From Alphaproteobacteria bacterium (GTDB lineage: Bacteria > Pseudomonadota > Alphaproteobacteria > Micropepsales > Micropepsaceae), in the NCBI GenBank assembly GCA_947474645.1, contig CANJJD010000010.1, positions 17,818 to 81,817 of the forward strand: a stretch of DNA of 64,000 nucleotides, read 5' to 3'. The position numbers and the translations under genes were made by a program. Below are positions 1 to 8,768 of this stretch, piece after piece; position 1 is the stretch's first letter; each line of letters begins with the position of its first letter. The notes under the pieces are model-generated. The model searched no databases. It was given only the letters and a program-made list of their open reading frames with translations, and was not told the DNA's origin.

Positions 1-227
1 CCGCCGTCTCAAACGACGAAGCGGCGCGCGAGCACCTCTTGATGAATCTGCGGCTGGCGGAAGGACTGGATCTTGCTGGCTATGAGCAACGCTGGGGCGC
101 CCGGCCCGATGCGGCGAAAATTGCTGCATTGGCCGAACAAGGATTTCTGCACCAAGACGGCGATGTGCTGACGGCAACACCCGCCGGGCGCTTGCTGCTC
201 AATCGCGTGATCGAGGAATTGCTCTAG
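1..227 (+). CDS. hemW: HemW-like radical SAM protein, C-terminal end (partial)
   Basis: The frame is open from the first bases of the window and ends with TAG. The visible 74 codons include LLMNLRLAEGLDL followed by a small helical domain, which matches the C-terminal HemN_C region of HemW. HemW is known as a heme chaperone related to oxygen-independent coproporphyrinogen oxidase. The radical SAM cluster lies upstream and is not seen, so function is inferred from the tail alone. Its stop overlaps by 4 bases the stop of the convergent lipoprotein gene. An rdgB-hemW context upstream would be usual but cannot be checked here. Confidence 0.8.
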   Translation, partial: AVSNDEAAREHLLMNLRLAEGLDLAGYEQRWGARPDAAKIAALAEQGFLHQDGDVLTATPAGRLLLNRVIEELL

Positions 228-1447
228 CTGTTTCTACCCTGGAAGGTCGTCGGGGCGGGGCTCACCACCACCGGACCGCCGGCGGTCATTTCCAGCACCG
301 CCAGGCCGCGCTCCGAAGTGCCGTCATTGTTGAAGCGGAAGATGCCGTTGACGCCGGCAAAGCCGTTGGGATCCGCCAGTGCCGCCGCGGTGAAGCGGTG
401 ATAGGGCGCGCCTTGCGACAACAGCGCCACCAGCGACACCGCGTCATAGGCCAGGCTGGCGATCTGCGCGGGAGCGCTGCCGAAGGCGGCGCGGTATCTT
501 TCCACGAACTCGGCGTCGGCATTGGGTGCCGGCGCGGCATACCAGCTTCCCTGCAGGCTGGACTCGCGCGCGATCGCCTTGTCATCATCCCACAAGCCTG
601 TTCCCAGCAGCTTGACCTTGTCCCGCGTCGCGCCATCCAGCGACAAAGTGGGGGCGATAGCGCGCAGGATCACGCCGCCTTGCGCGATCAGCACCGCATC
701 GGCGCCGCTCTTGGCCACGGCGCTGGCCGGACCGGCCACGGCGCCGGCATTGGGTGCGAAGCGTTCCACATCCACCACCGTGCCGCGCGCGGCGGCGACC
801 GACTCGCGGAAAGCATCCTGGGTCACGTCGCCATAGGCGGTCTGCGGCACCAGCGCCGCGAACTGGCGATGGCCGTTGGCGGCGGCATAACTCACCACCC
901 GCCGCACTTCGTTCTGGGGCAGGAAGCTCAGCAGATAGGCGCCATTGCCCGCCACGCTTTTTTCGGTGGAGAAGGCCAGCACCGGCACGGCGCGGTCGCG
1001 CGCGATGGGTGCAACCGCCGCCACTGACGCTCCGAACAAGGGCCCCACGATCACTTCAGCGCCCTGGCTCAAAAGCTGCTGCGCCGCATCGCCGGCCTTG
1101 GCGCCGCCATTGCCTTCATCGGCGGTGATCAAAAGGATGTTGCGGTTGCCGGAGGCGAACATCGCCAGCTCCGCCGCCTTCAGCATGGAGGCGGCCAGGG
1201 CGCGGGTGGGGGCGGAGGTGCTGGTAAAGGGCAGGATGATGCCGACCCGCACGGGGGTGACGCCATCGGCCAGGCCGGGCAGGCGCAGATAGCTGGGCTG
1301 GTCCCGGTCCAGGGGATTGGCGGCGATGGGCCCTTGCGGCACCACGATCATCGGGGGCGCCGGCGGGGGGGCACTTTCCGGCCTGGGGGTACAGGCGGCT
1401 ATCGCAACAGCTACGGCAATGGCACAAAAGCGGGACATGAAACGCAT
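224..1447 (-). CDS. Penicillin-binding protein activator, LppC/LpoA-like lipoprotein
   Basis: A 407-residue exported lipoprotein. The first 19 residues form a signal peptide ending in a lipobox (AIAAC, Cys19). Then comes a Pro-rich linker and, from about residue 65 (VRVGIILPFTS), a periplasmic-binding-protein type I fold (Peripla_BP_6 / LppC). LpoA proteins of this fold activate PBP1A from the outer membrane; alphaproteobacterial homologues usually lack the N-terminal TPR part of E. coli LpoA, as here. A PBP1A gene lies 42 kb away at 43567-45573. It stands beside rsmI in the divergent orientation with only 11 bases between starts, a gene pair common in proteobacteria. A second in-frame ATG three codons in is also possible. 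Confidence 0.85.
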   Translation of the reverse strand: MRFMSRFCAIAVAVAIAACTPRPESAPPPAPPMIVVPQGPIAANPLDRDQPSYLRLPGLADGVTPVRVGIILPFTSTSAPTRALAASMLKAAELAMFASGNRNILLITADEGNGGAKAGDAAQQLLSQGAEVIVGPLFGASVAAVAPIARDRAVPVLAFSTEKSVAGNGAYLLSFLPQNEVRRVVSYAAANGHRQFAALVPQTAYGDVTQDAFRESVAAARGTVVDVERFAPNAGAVAGPASAVAKSGADAVLIAQGGVILRAIAPTLSLDGATRDKVKLLGTGLWDDDKAIARESSLQGSWYAAPAPNADAEFVERYRAAFGSAPAQIASLAYDAVSLVALLSQGAPYHRFTAAALADPNGFAGVNGIFRFNNDGTSERGLAVLEMTAGGPVVVSPAPTTFQGRNS

Positions 1448-1458
1448 CGGGCAATCCT

Positions 1459-2343
1459 TTGACGCGCGAACTTAAGCCTTCGAGCCGGGCCGGTAAATCA
1501 CCGGAACAGGGCGATTTGGCGGCAGGGCTCTATATCCTGGCGACCCCAATCGGCAACGCCCGCGACATTTCCTTGAGAGCGCTGGACGTGCTGAAAGGTT
1601 GCGACGTTATCGCCGCCGAGGATACCCGCGTCACCTCCAAGCTTCTGTCCATCCATGGCATCTCCCGGCCGCTGATCCCCTACAACGACCATAACGGCCA
1701 GCAGATGCGGCCCCAGATCCTGGAGCGGCTGGAAAGGGGCGGGGCGGTGGCGTTGGTGTCCGATGCCGGCACGCCCCTGGTATCCGACCCCGGTTACAAG
1801 CTCGTGCGCGAGGCCATCGCGGCGGGCGCCAATGTGGTGGCGATCCCCGGCCCCTCGGCAGTGCTGGCGGGGCTGACCCTCAGCGGCTTGCCGTCCGACC
1901 GTTTCCTGTTCGCCGGCTTTTTGCCGTCGCGGGGCGGGGAGCGCAAAAGCGCCTTGGAAGAATTGAAGGGTGTGTGCGCCACTTTGGTATTTTTTGAATC
2001 GGCGCAGCGGCTGGCCGAATCGCTTGATGCAATGGCCGATGTGCTGGGCGACCGCGCCTGCGCCATGACGCGGGAGCTGACCAAGCTGCATGAGGAAGTC
2101 CGGCGCGGATCTTTGCGCGAACTGGCGGCGCATTATGCCAAGGCCGGCGCCCCCAAGGGTGAAGTGACGTTGCTGGTGGGCCCGCCGCTGGAAGCGGCGA
2201 CCGACAACGCCAAGGTGGACGCCGCCCTGCGCGCGGCGTTGGCCTTCATGCCGGTCAAGGCCGCCGCCGAGATGATCGCGGGGCTGACCGATGGTTCGCG
2301 CAAGGCGCTGTATGCCCGGGCGCTGGAATTGAAGGATGAGTGA
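1459..2343 (+). CDS. rsmI: 16S rRNA (cytidine(1402)-2'-O)-methyltransferase RsmI
   Basis: RsmI 2'-O-methylates C1402 of 16S rRNA in the ribosomal P site. Length (294 residues) is normal for the family. Visible tetrapyrrole-methylase-fold motifs are LATPIGNARDIS (28-38), AEDTRVTSKLL (53-63), SDAGTPLVSDPG (101-112) and IPGPSA (129-134). The start is a TTG; the first 22 residues are variable, so an internal start is possible, but no ATG occurs before the conserved core. The downstream yraN start overlaps its stop by 8 bases, so the two are translationally coupled. Confidence 0.95.
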   Translation: MTRELKPSSRAGKSPEQGDLAAGLYILATPIGNARDISLRALDVLKGCDVIAAEDTRVTSKLLSIHGISRPLIPYNDHNGQQMRPQILERLERGGAVALVSDAGTPLVSDPGYKLVREAIAAGANVVAIPGPSAVLAGLTLSGLPSDRFLFAGFLPSRGGERKSALEELKGVCATLVFFESAQRLAESLDAMADVLGDRACAMTRELTKLHEEVRRGSLRELAAHYAKAGAPKGEVTLLVGPPLEAATDNAKVDAALRAALAFMPVKAAAEMIAGLTDGSRKALYARALELKDE

Positions 2344-2701
2344 TCGGCAGGCGGCCCACCAGCGCGGCCAGACAAGCGAAAGCCTGGCGGCCTGGTGGCT
2401 GCGGTTGAAGGGTTACCGCATCCTGGCGCGGCGGCTGAAAACCCATGCCGGGGAGATTGATTTGGTGGCCGCCGCCCCCTTCGGCCCGGCCTGTTTTGTC
2501 GAGGTCAAGGCGCGGAATCTGGCGAGGAGCGCCGCGGAATCGGTGGGGCCGGGGCAGCAGACTCGCATTGCCCGCGCCGCCTCCTTATATCTCGCCAGCC
2601 GTCCGGGCCTGGCCCGGCGCGGCAGCCGGTTTGATATTGTCGCCGTCGCGCCCAATGCCCTGCCGGTGCATCATCGTGATGTGTGGCGTCCAGACTTCTG
2701 A
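2336..2701 (+). CDS. YraN family protein (UPF0102, endonuclease-like fold)
   Basis: A 121-residue member of the YraN/UPF0102 family, which carries a restriction-endonuclease-like fold; its role is not established. The family signature is seen as GEIDLVAA near residues 38-45 and CFVEVKAR near 53-60, i.e. the D...E-V-K arrangement of a nuclease core. It overlaps rsmI by 8 bases, the gene order rsmI-yraN being widely conserved. Translation starts at ATG within the end of rsmI. Confidence in the family is high, in any activity low. Confidence 0.9.
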   Translation: MSDRQAAHQRGQTSESLAAWWLRLKGYRILARRLKTHAGEIDLVAAAPFGPACFVEVKARNLARSAAESVGPGQQTRIARAASLYLASRPGLARRGSRFDIVAVAPNALPVHHRDVWRPDF

Positions 2702-2724
2702 TTTTTCTTTGGTAAAGGTGTGAC

Positions 2725-3666
2725 ATGGCGTTGACCGTCGCGATCCAGATGGACCCGATCGAGAAGATCGACATCGCCGGCGATTCCACTTTCGCTCTGG
2801 CGATGGAAGCCCAACAGCGCGGCCACGGCCTGCTCTATTATGGGCCGCGCGACCTGTCGTTCCGCGATGGGAAGATCACCGCCCATGTGCGCCCCCTGAA
2901 TGTGCGCGCCGTGAAGGGCGATCATTTCGCGCTGGGCGATGCTTTTGTCTATGACCTGACCAGCGCGGACGTGGTGCTGATGCGCCAGGACCCACCTTTC
3001 GACATGGCCTACATCACCGCCACCCATATTCTTGAGCGCATCCACCCCAAGACACTGGTGGTGAACAATCCGGCGGAAGTGCGCAACGCGCCGGAAAAAC
3101 TGTTCGTCACCGAATTCGCCGAATTCATTCCACCCACTTTGATCACCTCGGACCTGCGCGAGATCCGCGCCTTCCGCGACGAACACAAGGACATCATCCT
3201 AAAGCCGCTGTACGGCAATGGCGGCGCCGGCGTGTTCCGGGTCAAGCCGGACGACGAGAATTTCGGCGCCCTGATGGAGATGTTCACCCTGTTCTATCGC
3301 GAGCCGGTGATCGTGCAGCGCTATCTTCCCGAAGTGCGCAAGGGCGACAAGCGCATCATCCTGGTGGACGGGGAATTCGCCGGGGCGATAAACCGGGTTC
3401 CCGCCAGCGGCGAGGCCCGCTCCAACATGCATGTCGGGGGCCGCCCGGAAGCCACGGAACTCACGGCGCGGGAAAAGGCGATATGCGCCGCGATCGGGCC
3501 AGAGTTGAAAAAACGCGGGCTTATCTTCACTGGCATAGACGTGATCGGTGACTATATGACCGAGATCAACGTTACCTCTCCCACCGGCATCCAGGAAGTG
3601 CGCCGTTTCGGCGGTTCCGACATTGCGGCGCTGGTTTGGGACGCCATTGAAAGCAAATGCAAATGA
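2725..3666 (+). CDS. gshB: Glutathione synthase
   Basis: GshB ligates glycine to gamma-glutamylcysteine with ATP, the last step of glutathione synthesis. The 313-residue length is typical. The N-terminal [15 protein letters not shown] matches the proteobacterial form; the ATP-grasp core shows [16 protein letters not shown] (158-173) and the C-terminal metal-binding [10 protein letters not shown] (about 284-293). An SD-like AAAGGTG precedes the ATG. The gene follows yraN by 23 bases and overlaps the next gene by 10 bases, so it probably belongs to the same transcript. Confidence 0.96.
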   Translation: MALTVAIQMDPIEKIDIAGDSTFALAMEAQQRGHGLLYYGPRDLSFRDGKITAHVRPLNVRAVKGDHFALGDAFVYDLTSADVVLMRQDPPFDMAYITATHILERIHPKTLVVNNPAEVRNAPEKLFVTEFAEFIPPTLITSDLREIRAFRDEHKDIILKPLYGNGGAGVFRVKPDDENFGALMEMFTLFYREPVIVQRYLPEVRKGDKRIILVDGEFAGAINRVPASGEARSNMHVGGRPEATELTAREKAICAAIGPELKKRGLIFTGIDVIGDYMTEINVTSPTGIQEVRRFGGSDIAALVWDAIESKCK

Positions 3667-4361
3667 TCACGGTGCGCAAATCCGAAGACCGCGGCAAGGG
3701 CAAGATCGATTGGCTGGATTCGCGCTTTACCTTTTCGTTCGGCGACTATTACGACCCGGCCTTTGAAAGCTTCGGGCCGCTTCGGGTCATCAACGAAGAC
3801 TGGATCAAGGGCGGCGCTGGCTTTCCGCCCCATCCTCACCGCGACATGGAGATCGTTACCTACATCCTGGACGGCGCCATCGCCCACAAGGATTCCACCG
3901 GCGGCGGCGGCACCATCCGCCCCGGCGAAATCCAGCGCATGAGCGCCGGCAGCGGCATCGTCCATGCCGAGTTCAACGCCAGCCCTACTGAGACCTGCCA
4001 TCTGCTGCAGATCTGGATCATGCCGTCCAAGCGCGGCATCGCGCCCGGCTATGAACAGAAGACCATTGATGCGGAGGCGGTGCACAACCATTTCGGCCGC
4101 ATCGCCGCGCCTGAGCCGCGCGAGAATGAAGTGCGGCTGGTGCAGGACGCCGAAATCTGGGTCGCCAAGCTGGACGCCGATGTCGAGGCGATTCACCCCC
4201 TGCCCCAAGGACGCAAGGCCTGGTTGCAGGTCGCCAAGGGCGAAGTCATGCTGGACGGACAGGTCCTGAAAGCCGGCGACGCCGCCGCCATCACCGACCA
4301 GGCCCAGATCGCGGTGCGCTCACAAACAGCAGCAGAAGTACTTCTCTTCGATCTGTCCTGA
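3657..4361 (+). CDS. Pirin family protein
   Basis: A 234-residue bicupin. The N-terminal cupin carries the pirin metal site motif [16 protein letters not shown] (about residues 57-72) and a later HAEFN (about 103). Bacterial pirins are Fe-binding and some have quercetinase activity; the substrate here is unknown. The ATG at 3657 lies inside the end of gshB; a second ATG two codons later is equally possible. Ends directly against the convergent M20 peptidase gene with no spacer. Confidence 0.9.
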   Translation: MQMITVRKSEDRGKGKIDWLDSRFTFSFGDYYDPAFESFGPLRVINEDWIKGGAGFPPHPHRDMEIVTYILDGAIAHKDSTGGGGTIRPGEIQRMSAGSGIVHAEFNASPTETCHLLQIWIMPSKRGIAPGYEQKTIDAEAVHNHFGRIAAPEPRENEVRLVQDAEIWVAKLDADVEAIHPLPQGRKAWLQVAKGEVMLDGQVLKAGDAAAITDQAQIAVRSQTAAEVLLFDLS

Positions 4362-5870
4362 TTACCAGTCCAACTGCGCCATCATGGCGGCGTAGAGGTT
4401 GATCCCGTCCCACAGGTTGCGCAGCCGCATGTTTTCGTTGGCGGCATGCTGGTTGTTGTCGTGGTTGCCGATGGGCAGTCCGATGATCGGCACATGGAAC
4501 AGCTCGTCGAACAGGTTGATCGGCACGCTGCCGCCCATCATGGGCAGGATTGCGATGGGGCCGCCGGCGCCGCTTTGCGCCGCCGCGATCACGCCTTTGG
4601 CTGCCGGACTGGTCATGTCGCTGCGCAGAGCCGGATAGCCGCCGCTCCAGGCCAGCTTGATGATGCGCGGGTTGGCCAGCCGCATGGCCGCATCCGGTGT
4701 GGTGGTCACCACCGTCCAGCCCTTGGCTTTCAGGAATGCCTCGACCTTTTCCTGCACGCGCCGGGTGGTCTGGCCGGGCACCAGGCGAAAATCCATCGAC
4801 AGCACCGCATCCACCGGGATGGCGTTGTTGGCCTCCAGCCCGACCTGGCCGGAGCGAATGCCGCGAATATTGATCGCGGGCCGCATGGTGCTGGCGGTCA
4901 GGCCCTCGCCGCCTTCGGTGCGGGCGATGCCGAATTCCTTTTTCAAACCGTCTTCCACCGGGGGAAGGCGCGCGATAGCGGCCTGTTCGGCGGCGCTCTG
5001 GGGGCGGACATCATCGGCATAGTTGGGAATTGTGATGCGGCCTTCGCCGTCGCGCATCTGGGTGATCAGTTCGGCGGCCATGGCGGCCGGATTGGGCACC
5101 CAGTTGCCGTAATGGCCGTCATGCAAGGCGCGCAGCGGGCCATAGATGGTGGCATCCAGTCCCATGCTGCCACGCGCGCCGAAATAGATCGTGGGCGCGC
5201 GCGACTGGTGTACCGGGCCATCGCCGATCAGCCAAACATCGGATTGGAGCTCCGCCGCATGGCTCTTGAGAATTGTTTCCAGATGGGCGGAGCTGGCTTC
5301 TTCCTCGCCTTCCCACACCACCTTGATATTGACCGATGGCTTGCGGTTCGCCGCCTTCAAGGCATCGAAGGCGGTGAGGAACGCAACAATGGCGCTCTTG
5401 TCGTCGGCCGCGGCACGGCCGAACAAGCGCCATTCAGGATTGAAAGGGGGCCTCTCGGCTTTCCAGTCCAGGTCCTTGCCCGCAAGCCCATCGCGCATCA
5501 CCGGCACAAAGGGATCGGAGGACCACCCCGCCCGCGTCACCGGCTGGCCGTCATAATGGGCATAGAAAATCGCGGTGCGCGTGGCGCCGGGCGTCTTGAG
5601 CAGGCCATAGACAATCGGCGCCGAGCCGCCCACCGACCAGGACGCGGTCTCGAAGCCGCGCGCCTTGAGTTGGCTTTCCAGATAGGCGCCCGTCGCCGTC
5701 AAGCCTTGGGGATCGGCCGCCACGCTTTTGAGGCGAACCAGCTCGTCAAGCTGGCCGACAATGGCGGCTTCATGGGCGGCGCGATAATCGCTGACGTCCT
5801 TGCGCAAATCCGCCGCCCAGACAGGATTGGCGACCAGAAGCGCCAAGCCCGCTGCGATCAGGCGTTTCAC
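4362..5870 (-). CDS. Exported M20/M28-type metallopeptidase (dipeptidase-like)
   Basis: A 502-residue zinc peptidase with an N-terminal signal peptide (about residues 1-19, cut after VWA), so it probably works in the periplasm. The M20 metal ligands are visible: AHYDGQPV (His105, Asp107), AADDKSA (Asp near 154), EGEEEAS (Glu-Glu near 188) and a C-terminal GNHDNNQHAANE carrying the last His. The long insert between them is the dimerisation domain. Likely substrates are dipeptides or N-acylated amino acids; the sequence does not decide. Its start overlaps by 4 bases the stop of the exported RidA gene upstream, so they are co-translated. Confidence 0.88.
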   Translation of the reverse strand: MKRLIAAGLALLVANPVWAADLRKDVSDYRAAHEAAIVGQLDELVRLKSVAADPQGLTATGAYLESQLKARGFETASWSVGGSAPIVYGLLKTPGATRTAIFYAHYDGQPVTRAGWSSDPFVPVMRDGLAGKDLDWKAERPPFNPEWRLFGRAAADDKSAIVAFLTAFDALKAANRKPSVNIKVVWEGEEEASSAHLETILKSHAAELQSDVWLIGDGPVHQSRAPTIYFGARGSMGLDATIYGPLRALHDGHYGNWVPNPAAMAAELITQMRDGEGRITIPNYADDVRPQSAAEQAAIARLPPVEDGLKKEFGIARTEGGEGLTASTMRPAINIRGIRSGQVGLEANNAIPVDAVLSMDFRLVPGQTTRRVQEKVEAFLKAKGWTVVTTTPDAAMRLANPRIIKLAWSGGYPALRSDMTSPAAKGVIAAAQSGAGGPIAILPMMGGSVPINLFDELFHVPIIGLPIGNHDNNQHAANENMRLRNLWDGINLYAAMMAQLDW

Positions 5871-6310
5871 TTTCTGGCCGCGATGACGCTGATTTCCACC
5901 TTGACGCCGCGCAGCAGCTTGGCGACCTGGACAAAAGCCCGCGCCGGATAGGGCGCGTGGAAGTAGCTGGCATAGACCGCGTTCACCGCCGGGAAGTCAT
6001 CCACGTCGGTGACATAGACGGTGGCCGACACCACATCGTCCAGGGTCAACTTGGCCGCCGCCAGTGTCAGGGCGATATTGTCGATCGTCCGCCTGGTCTG
6101 GGCGGTGATGTCCTGCTTGCTGTAATCAATCTTGCCGGCGGGATCGAAGGGCAGCGAGCCGGAGACGAACACCAGATTGCCGCTCTGGATCGCCTGGGAA
6201 TAGGGCCCGATGGCCTTGGGCGCGTCAGGGGATTCAATCAGGGTCTTCTCGGCGAGAGCGGGCGAAGCGCAGGCAAGCGTCAAGCCCAGCGCGAGTGTGA
6301 ATTGGCGCAT
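5867..6310 (-). CDS. RidA family protein with signal peptide
   Basis: RidA-type proteins deaminate reactive enamine/imine intermediates made by PLP enzymes. This 147-residue copy has the family marks GPYSQAI near the start of the mature domain, VSGSLPFDP in the middle and PARAFVQVAKL near the end, which carries the substrate-binding Arg. Unlike the usual cytosolic protein it has a clear cleavable signal peptide (residues 1-19, ending ALA). The ATG at 6310 was chosen because the signal peptide starts there; the open frame extends further upstream only as non-coding-looking sequence. Coupled to the exported peptidase downstream. Confidence 0.88.
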   Translation of the reverse strand: MRQFTLALGLTLACASPALAEKTLIESPDAPKAIGPYSQAIQSGNLVFVSGSLPFDPAGKIDYSKQDITAQTRRTIDNIALTLAAAKLTLDDVVSATVYVTDVDDFPAVNAVYASYFHAPYPARAFVQVAKLLRGVKVEISVIAARK

Positions 6311-6335
6311 TGTGATCCCCCAAAAAGAAAAGTGA

Positions 6336-7184
6336 TTACTTCGCCAGCCCGAAGCGGCTCTTGTAACGAGCATCCATGTCCGACAGCGGGAAAAAGATGA
6401 AGACGTCGGTGGTGCCGAATTGGCGGTCCACCACAGCGCCATCGCCGATCATGCATCCGGCGCGGACATAGCCCTTGAGCAGCGGCGGCAGTGCACGCAG
6501 CGCTTCGCGCGGATCGACCGCATCCTTGGGCAGCCGGTTCATGTCCACGAACAGTTCGGGCCGCGCCTTGAGCCGGACTTTCTCGGGCATGGGATGATAA
6601 TGGTGCAGATAGGACAGCGGCAGCGCCATTTCCGTCACGTCGGTGCCGGGCAGCGAGGCGCAGCCGAACATCACATCAATATCGAAGCGCGCGACATAGG
6701 CCATCAGGCCCTTCCACAAAAGCTGCAGGGTGCCGGGGCGCGAGCGATAGCTTTTCACCACGCAGGAGCGGCCCAGTTCCAGATACTTTGTGTTCGCCGG
6801 CATGCCGTTCAGCATCCCCGACAGGTCATATTCGCTGGCGGTATAAAATCCACCGGCGCGCATGGCGTCCTTCTCGCGCGTCAGGCGATAGGTGCCGACC
6901 ACCAGGGGCTGGCCGTCTTCATCATGGGCGTCGCGGTCCACCACCAGCAGGTGGTCGCAGACATCGTCATACTTGTCGAAGTCGCGCCGCTGCTCGCGCA
7001 TCTGGTGCGAGGGGATGGCGCTCATCTCTTCGTAGAAAACCGAATAGCGCAGGCGCTGGGCCTGCTCGATCTCGTGCTCGGTCTCGGCCAGGCGCACTTC
7101 CAGCGCGCCCGAGATGGCCAGTACGGGCCATTGCTCCAGGCGGCCTTCGAAAGGTCCGGCTTCGTAGATATTGACCACAGTCAT
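6336..7184 (-). CDS. OlsB-type GNAT acyltransferase (ornithine N-acyltransferase-like / hemolysin-like)
   Basis: A 282-residue protein of the OlsB/hemolysin-like GNAT family. Seen: LRYSVFYEEM near residue 46, DHLLVVD near 77, VGTYRLTRE near 95 and LELGRSCVV near 131, the usual acyl-carrier-binding core. OlsB transfers a 3-hydroxyacyl chain from ACP to ornithine, first step of ornithine lipid synthesis; other members are uncharacterised. No olsA-like gene is adjacent; a plsC homologue lies at 32566. The 195-base upstream region carries two direct repeats (see 7267-7327). Function as OlsB is likely but not proved. Confidence 0.8.
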   Translation of the reverse strand: MTVVNIYEAGPFEGRLEQWPVLAISGALEVRLAETEHEIEQAQRLRYSVFYEEMSAIPSHQMREQRRDFDKYDDVCDHLLVVDRDAHDEDGQPLVVGTYRLTREKDAMRAGGFYTASEYDLSGMLNGMPANTKYLELGRSCVVKSYRSRPGTLQLLWKGLMAYVARFDIDVMFGCASLPGTDVTEMALPLSYLHHYHPMPEKVRLKARPELFVDMNRLPKDAVDPREALRALPPLLKGYVRAGCMIGDGAVVDRQFGTTDVFIFFPLSDMDARYKSRFGLAK

Positions 7185-7266
7185 TTCCTGTTCGGTGCGA
7201 TCGAGCCTCGTCCCATTTCAGGGGCGACTCACCGCACCTTCGGCTCCTGTCAGGGGATAGACCCCA

Positions 7267-7327
7267 ATTGCGACAGTTTGGAGATTTTACCTCATCGCCG
7301 GGTTCTGGGGCAATGGATTGTGACAGT
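7267..7327 (-). promoter_or_regulatory. Pair of direct repeats upstream of the OlsB-type gene
   Basis: ATTGCGACAGT at 7267-7277 and ATTGTGACAGT at 7317-7327 agree at 10 of 11 positions and lie exactly 50 bases apart, about five helical turns, upstream of the minus-strand gene. On the minus strand they read ACTGTCRCAAT, which resembles a PhoB half-site (CTGTCA) but lacks the second half-site 4 bases away. A same-face operator pair is an inference. Confidence 0.35.
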
Positions 7328-7379
7328 CAAAAAACCAAGGATTAAATGGGGTTAACCCGGCGACGGCTCATGCATGCCC

Positions 7380-8696
7380 TCAAGGGCCGCTCTTCCTGCC
7401 CGCGGTGCCTATGGAAGCATCAATCAGCCCCGACCGCATCATCAGCCAGAACAGCAGGATGCCGGGGACCGCCGCCAGGGTGGTGAGCAGGTAGAAATTC
7501 ACATAGCCCATGGATTCCACCAGCCCCCCCGCGGTGGTGCCGGTCAGCAGCCGCCCGAAGATGCTGGCCGCCGCCGAGATCAGCGCATATTGCGATGCGG
7601 TAAAGCGCAGGTCGGTCAGGGCGGAGAAATAGGCCACCACGGTGACGCCGCCGATGCCGCTGGCGAAATTCTCGAACCCGATCGCCGCCGCCATGCCGAG
7701 GTTGGAGTGGCCGACCTGGGCCAGCAGGGCAAAGCTGAAGTTGGTGATGCCCATCAGCACCAGGCTGATCAGCACCGAGCGTTTCATGCCCAGCCGCGCA
7801 TACAGCACGCCGCCGACAAAAATCCCGATCAGATAGGCCCAGAAGCCGACGCCGACATCGAAGATGGCGATCTCGTCATTGGTGAAGCCCAGGTCCACGA
7901 ACAGAAGCCGGACGGTGAGCTGGCTCAGCGTGTCGCCGATCTTGTGCAGCAGGATGAACAGCAGCACCAGGAACGCGCCCTGGCGCATGAAAAATTCGAC
8001 AAAAGGCCCATAAATGGCCTTCACCGCCGCCGCGACCCCCTTGGTCTGTGCCGGCGCGCGGTGCCGCTCGGGCTCGCCCATCACCAGGCCGGTGATCATG
8101 GCGGGCAATGCCAGGGCGGCGCAGGCCATATAGGCCCAGGACCAGCCCACGCGCGACGCCAGCACCAGCGCTAGCGCGCCGGCGGTGACCGATCCAATGC
8201 GCCAGCCATATTGCGTCATGCCCGATCCCACGCCGAGCTGGCGCGGCTCCAGGATCTCGATGCGGTAGGCGTCGATCACGATGTCGAAGGTCGCCCCCGC
8301 CGCGCCCATCAATATGGCGGCATAGGCGGTGTGGATCAGGCTGGTGGTGGGATCAACCAGGGCAAGATTGACGACCGCGGCGATCACCAGCAGGCCTGCG
8401 AAGATCAGCCAGGAAACGCGTTGCCCGAGCCGTCCCAGAAGCGGGATGCGCACGCCATCCACCACCCAGGCCCAGAGGAATTTGAAATTGTAGACCAGGA
8501 AGGCGAGCGTGAAGGCAGTGACGCTTCTTTTGTTGATGCCGTCCTGGGCCAGGCGGGTGGTCAGGGTGGCGCCGATCATCGCATAGGGAAAACCGGACGA
8601 CACGCCGAGGAAGAACGCCGCGATCGGGGCCTTCTCGCCATAGGGCTTCAGACCGTCAAGCCATGCCCGGGGTCCGGTTGCCGCTGTGCCGCTCAT
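7380..8696 (-). CDS. MFS transporter, AmpG-like
   Basis: A 438-residue inner-membrane protein with about 12 hydrophobic segments. The N-terminal part (FFLGVSSGFPYAMIGATLTT and later YNFKFLWAWVVDG) matches the AmpG family, which imports anhydromuropeptides for cell-wall recycling or beta-lactamase induction. No ampD, nagZ or beta-lactamase gene is nearby, so the substrate is inferred only from family resemblance. It stands alone on the minus strand downstream of the hybrid kinase. Confidence 0.78.
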   Translation of the reverse strand: MSGTAATGPRAWLDGLKPYGEKAPIAAFFLGVSSGFPYAMIGATLTTRLAQDGINKRSVTAFTLAFLVYNFKFLWAWVVDGVRIPLLGRLGQRVSWLIFAGLLVIAAVVNLALVDPTTSLIHTAYAAILMGAAGATFDIVIDAYRIEILEPRQLGVGSGMTQYGWRIGSVTAGALALVLASRVGWSWAYMACAALALPAMITGLVMGEPERHRAPAQTKGVAAAVKAIYGPFVEFFMRQGAFLVLLFILLHKIGDTLSQLTVRLLFVDLGFTNDEIAIFDVGVGFWAYLIGIFVGGVLYARLGMKRSVLISLVLMGITNFSFALLAQVGHSNLGMAAAIGFENFASGIGGVTVVAYFSALTDLRFTASQYALISAAASIFGRLLTGTTAGGLVESMGYVNFYLLTTLAAVPGILLFWLMMRSGLIDASIGTAGRKSGP

Positions 8697-8768
8697 GATG
8701 TCGCCTTCGCTTGCCCAGCCGGAAGGCTACAGAATTCCTGTGTCCTGCCTAGTCCTTAAGCGATGCCC

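Noticed and set aside
4446..5951. A 501-codon plus-strand frame opposite the M20 peptidase
   Set aside because: Antisense shadow of a gene whose active-site motifs are all intact on the minus strand.
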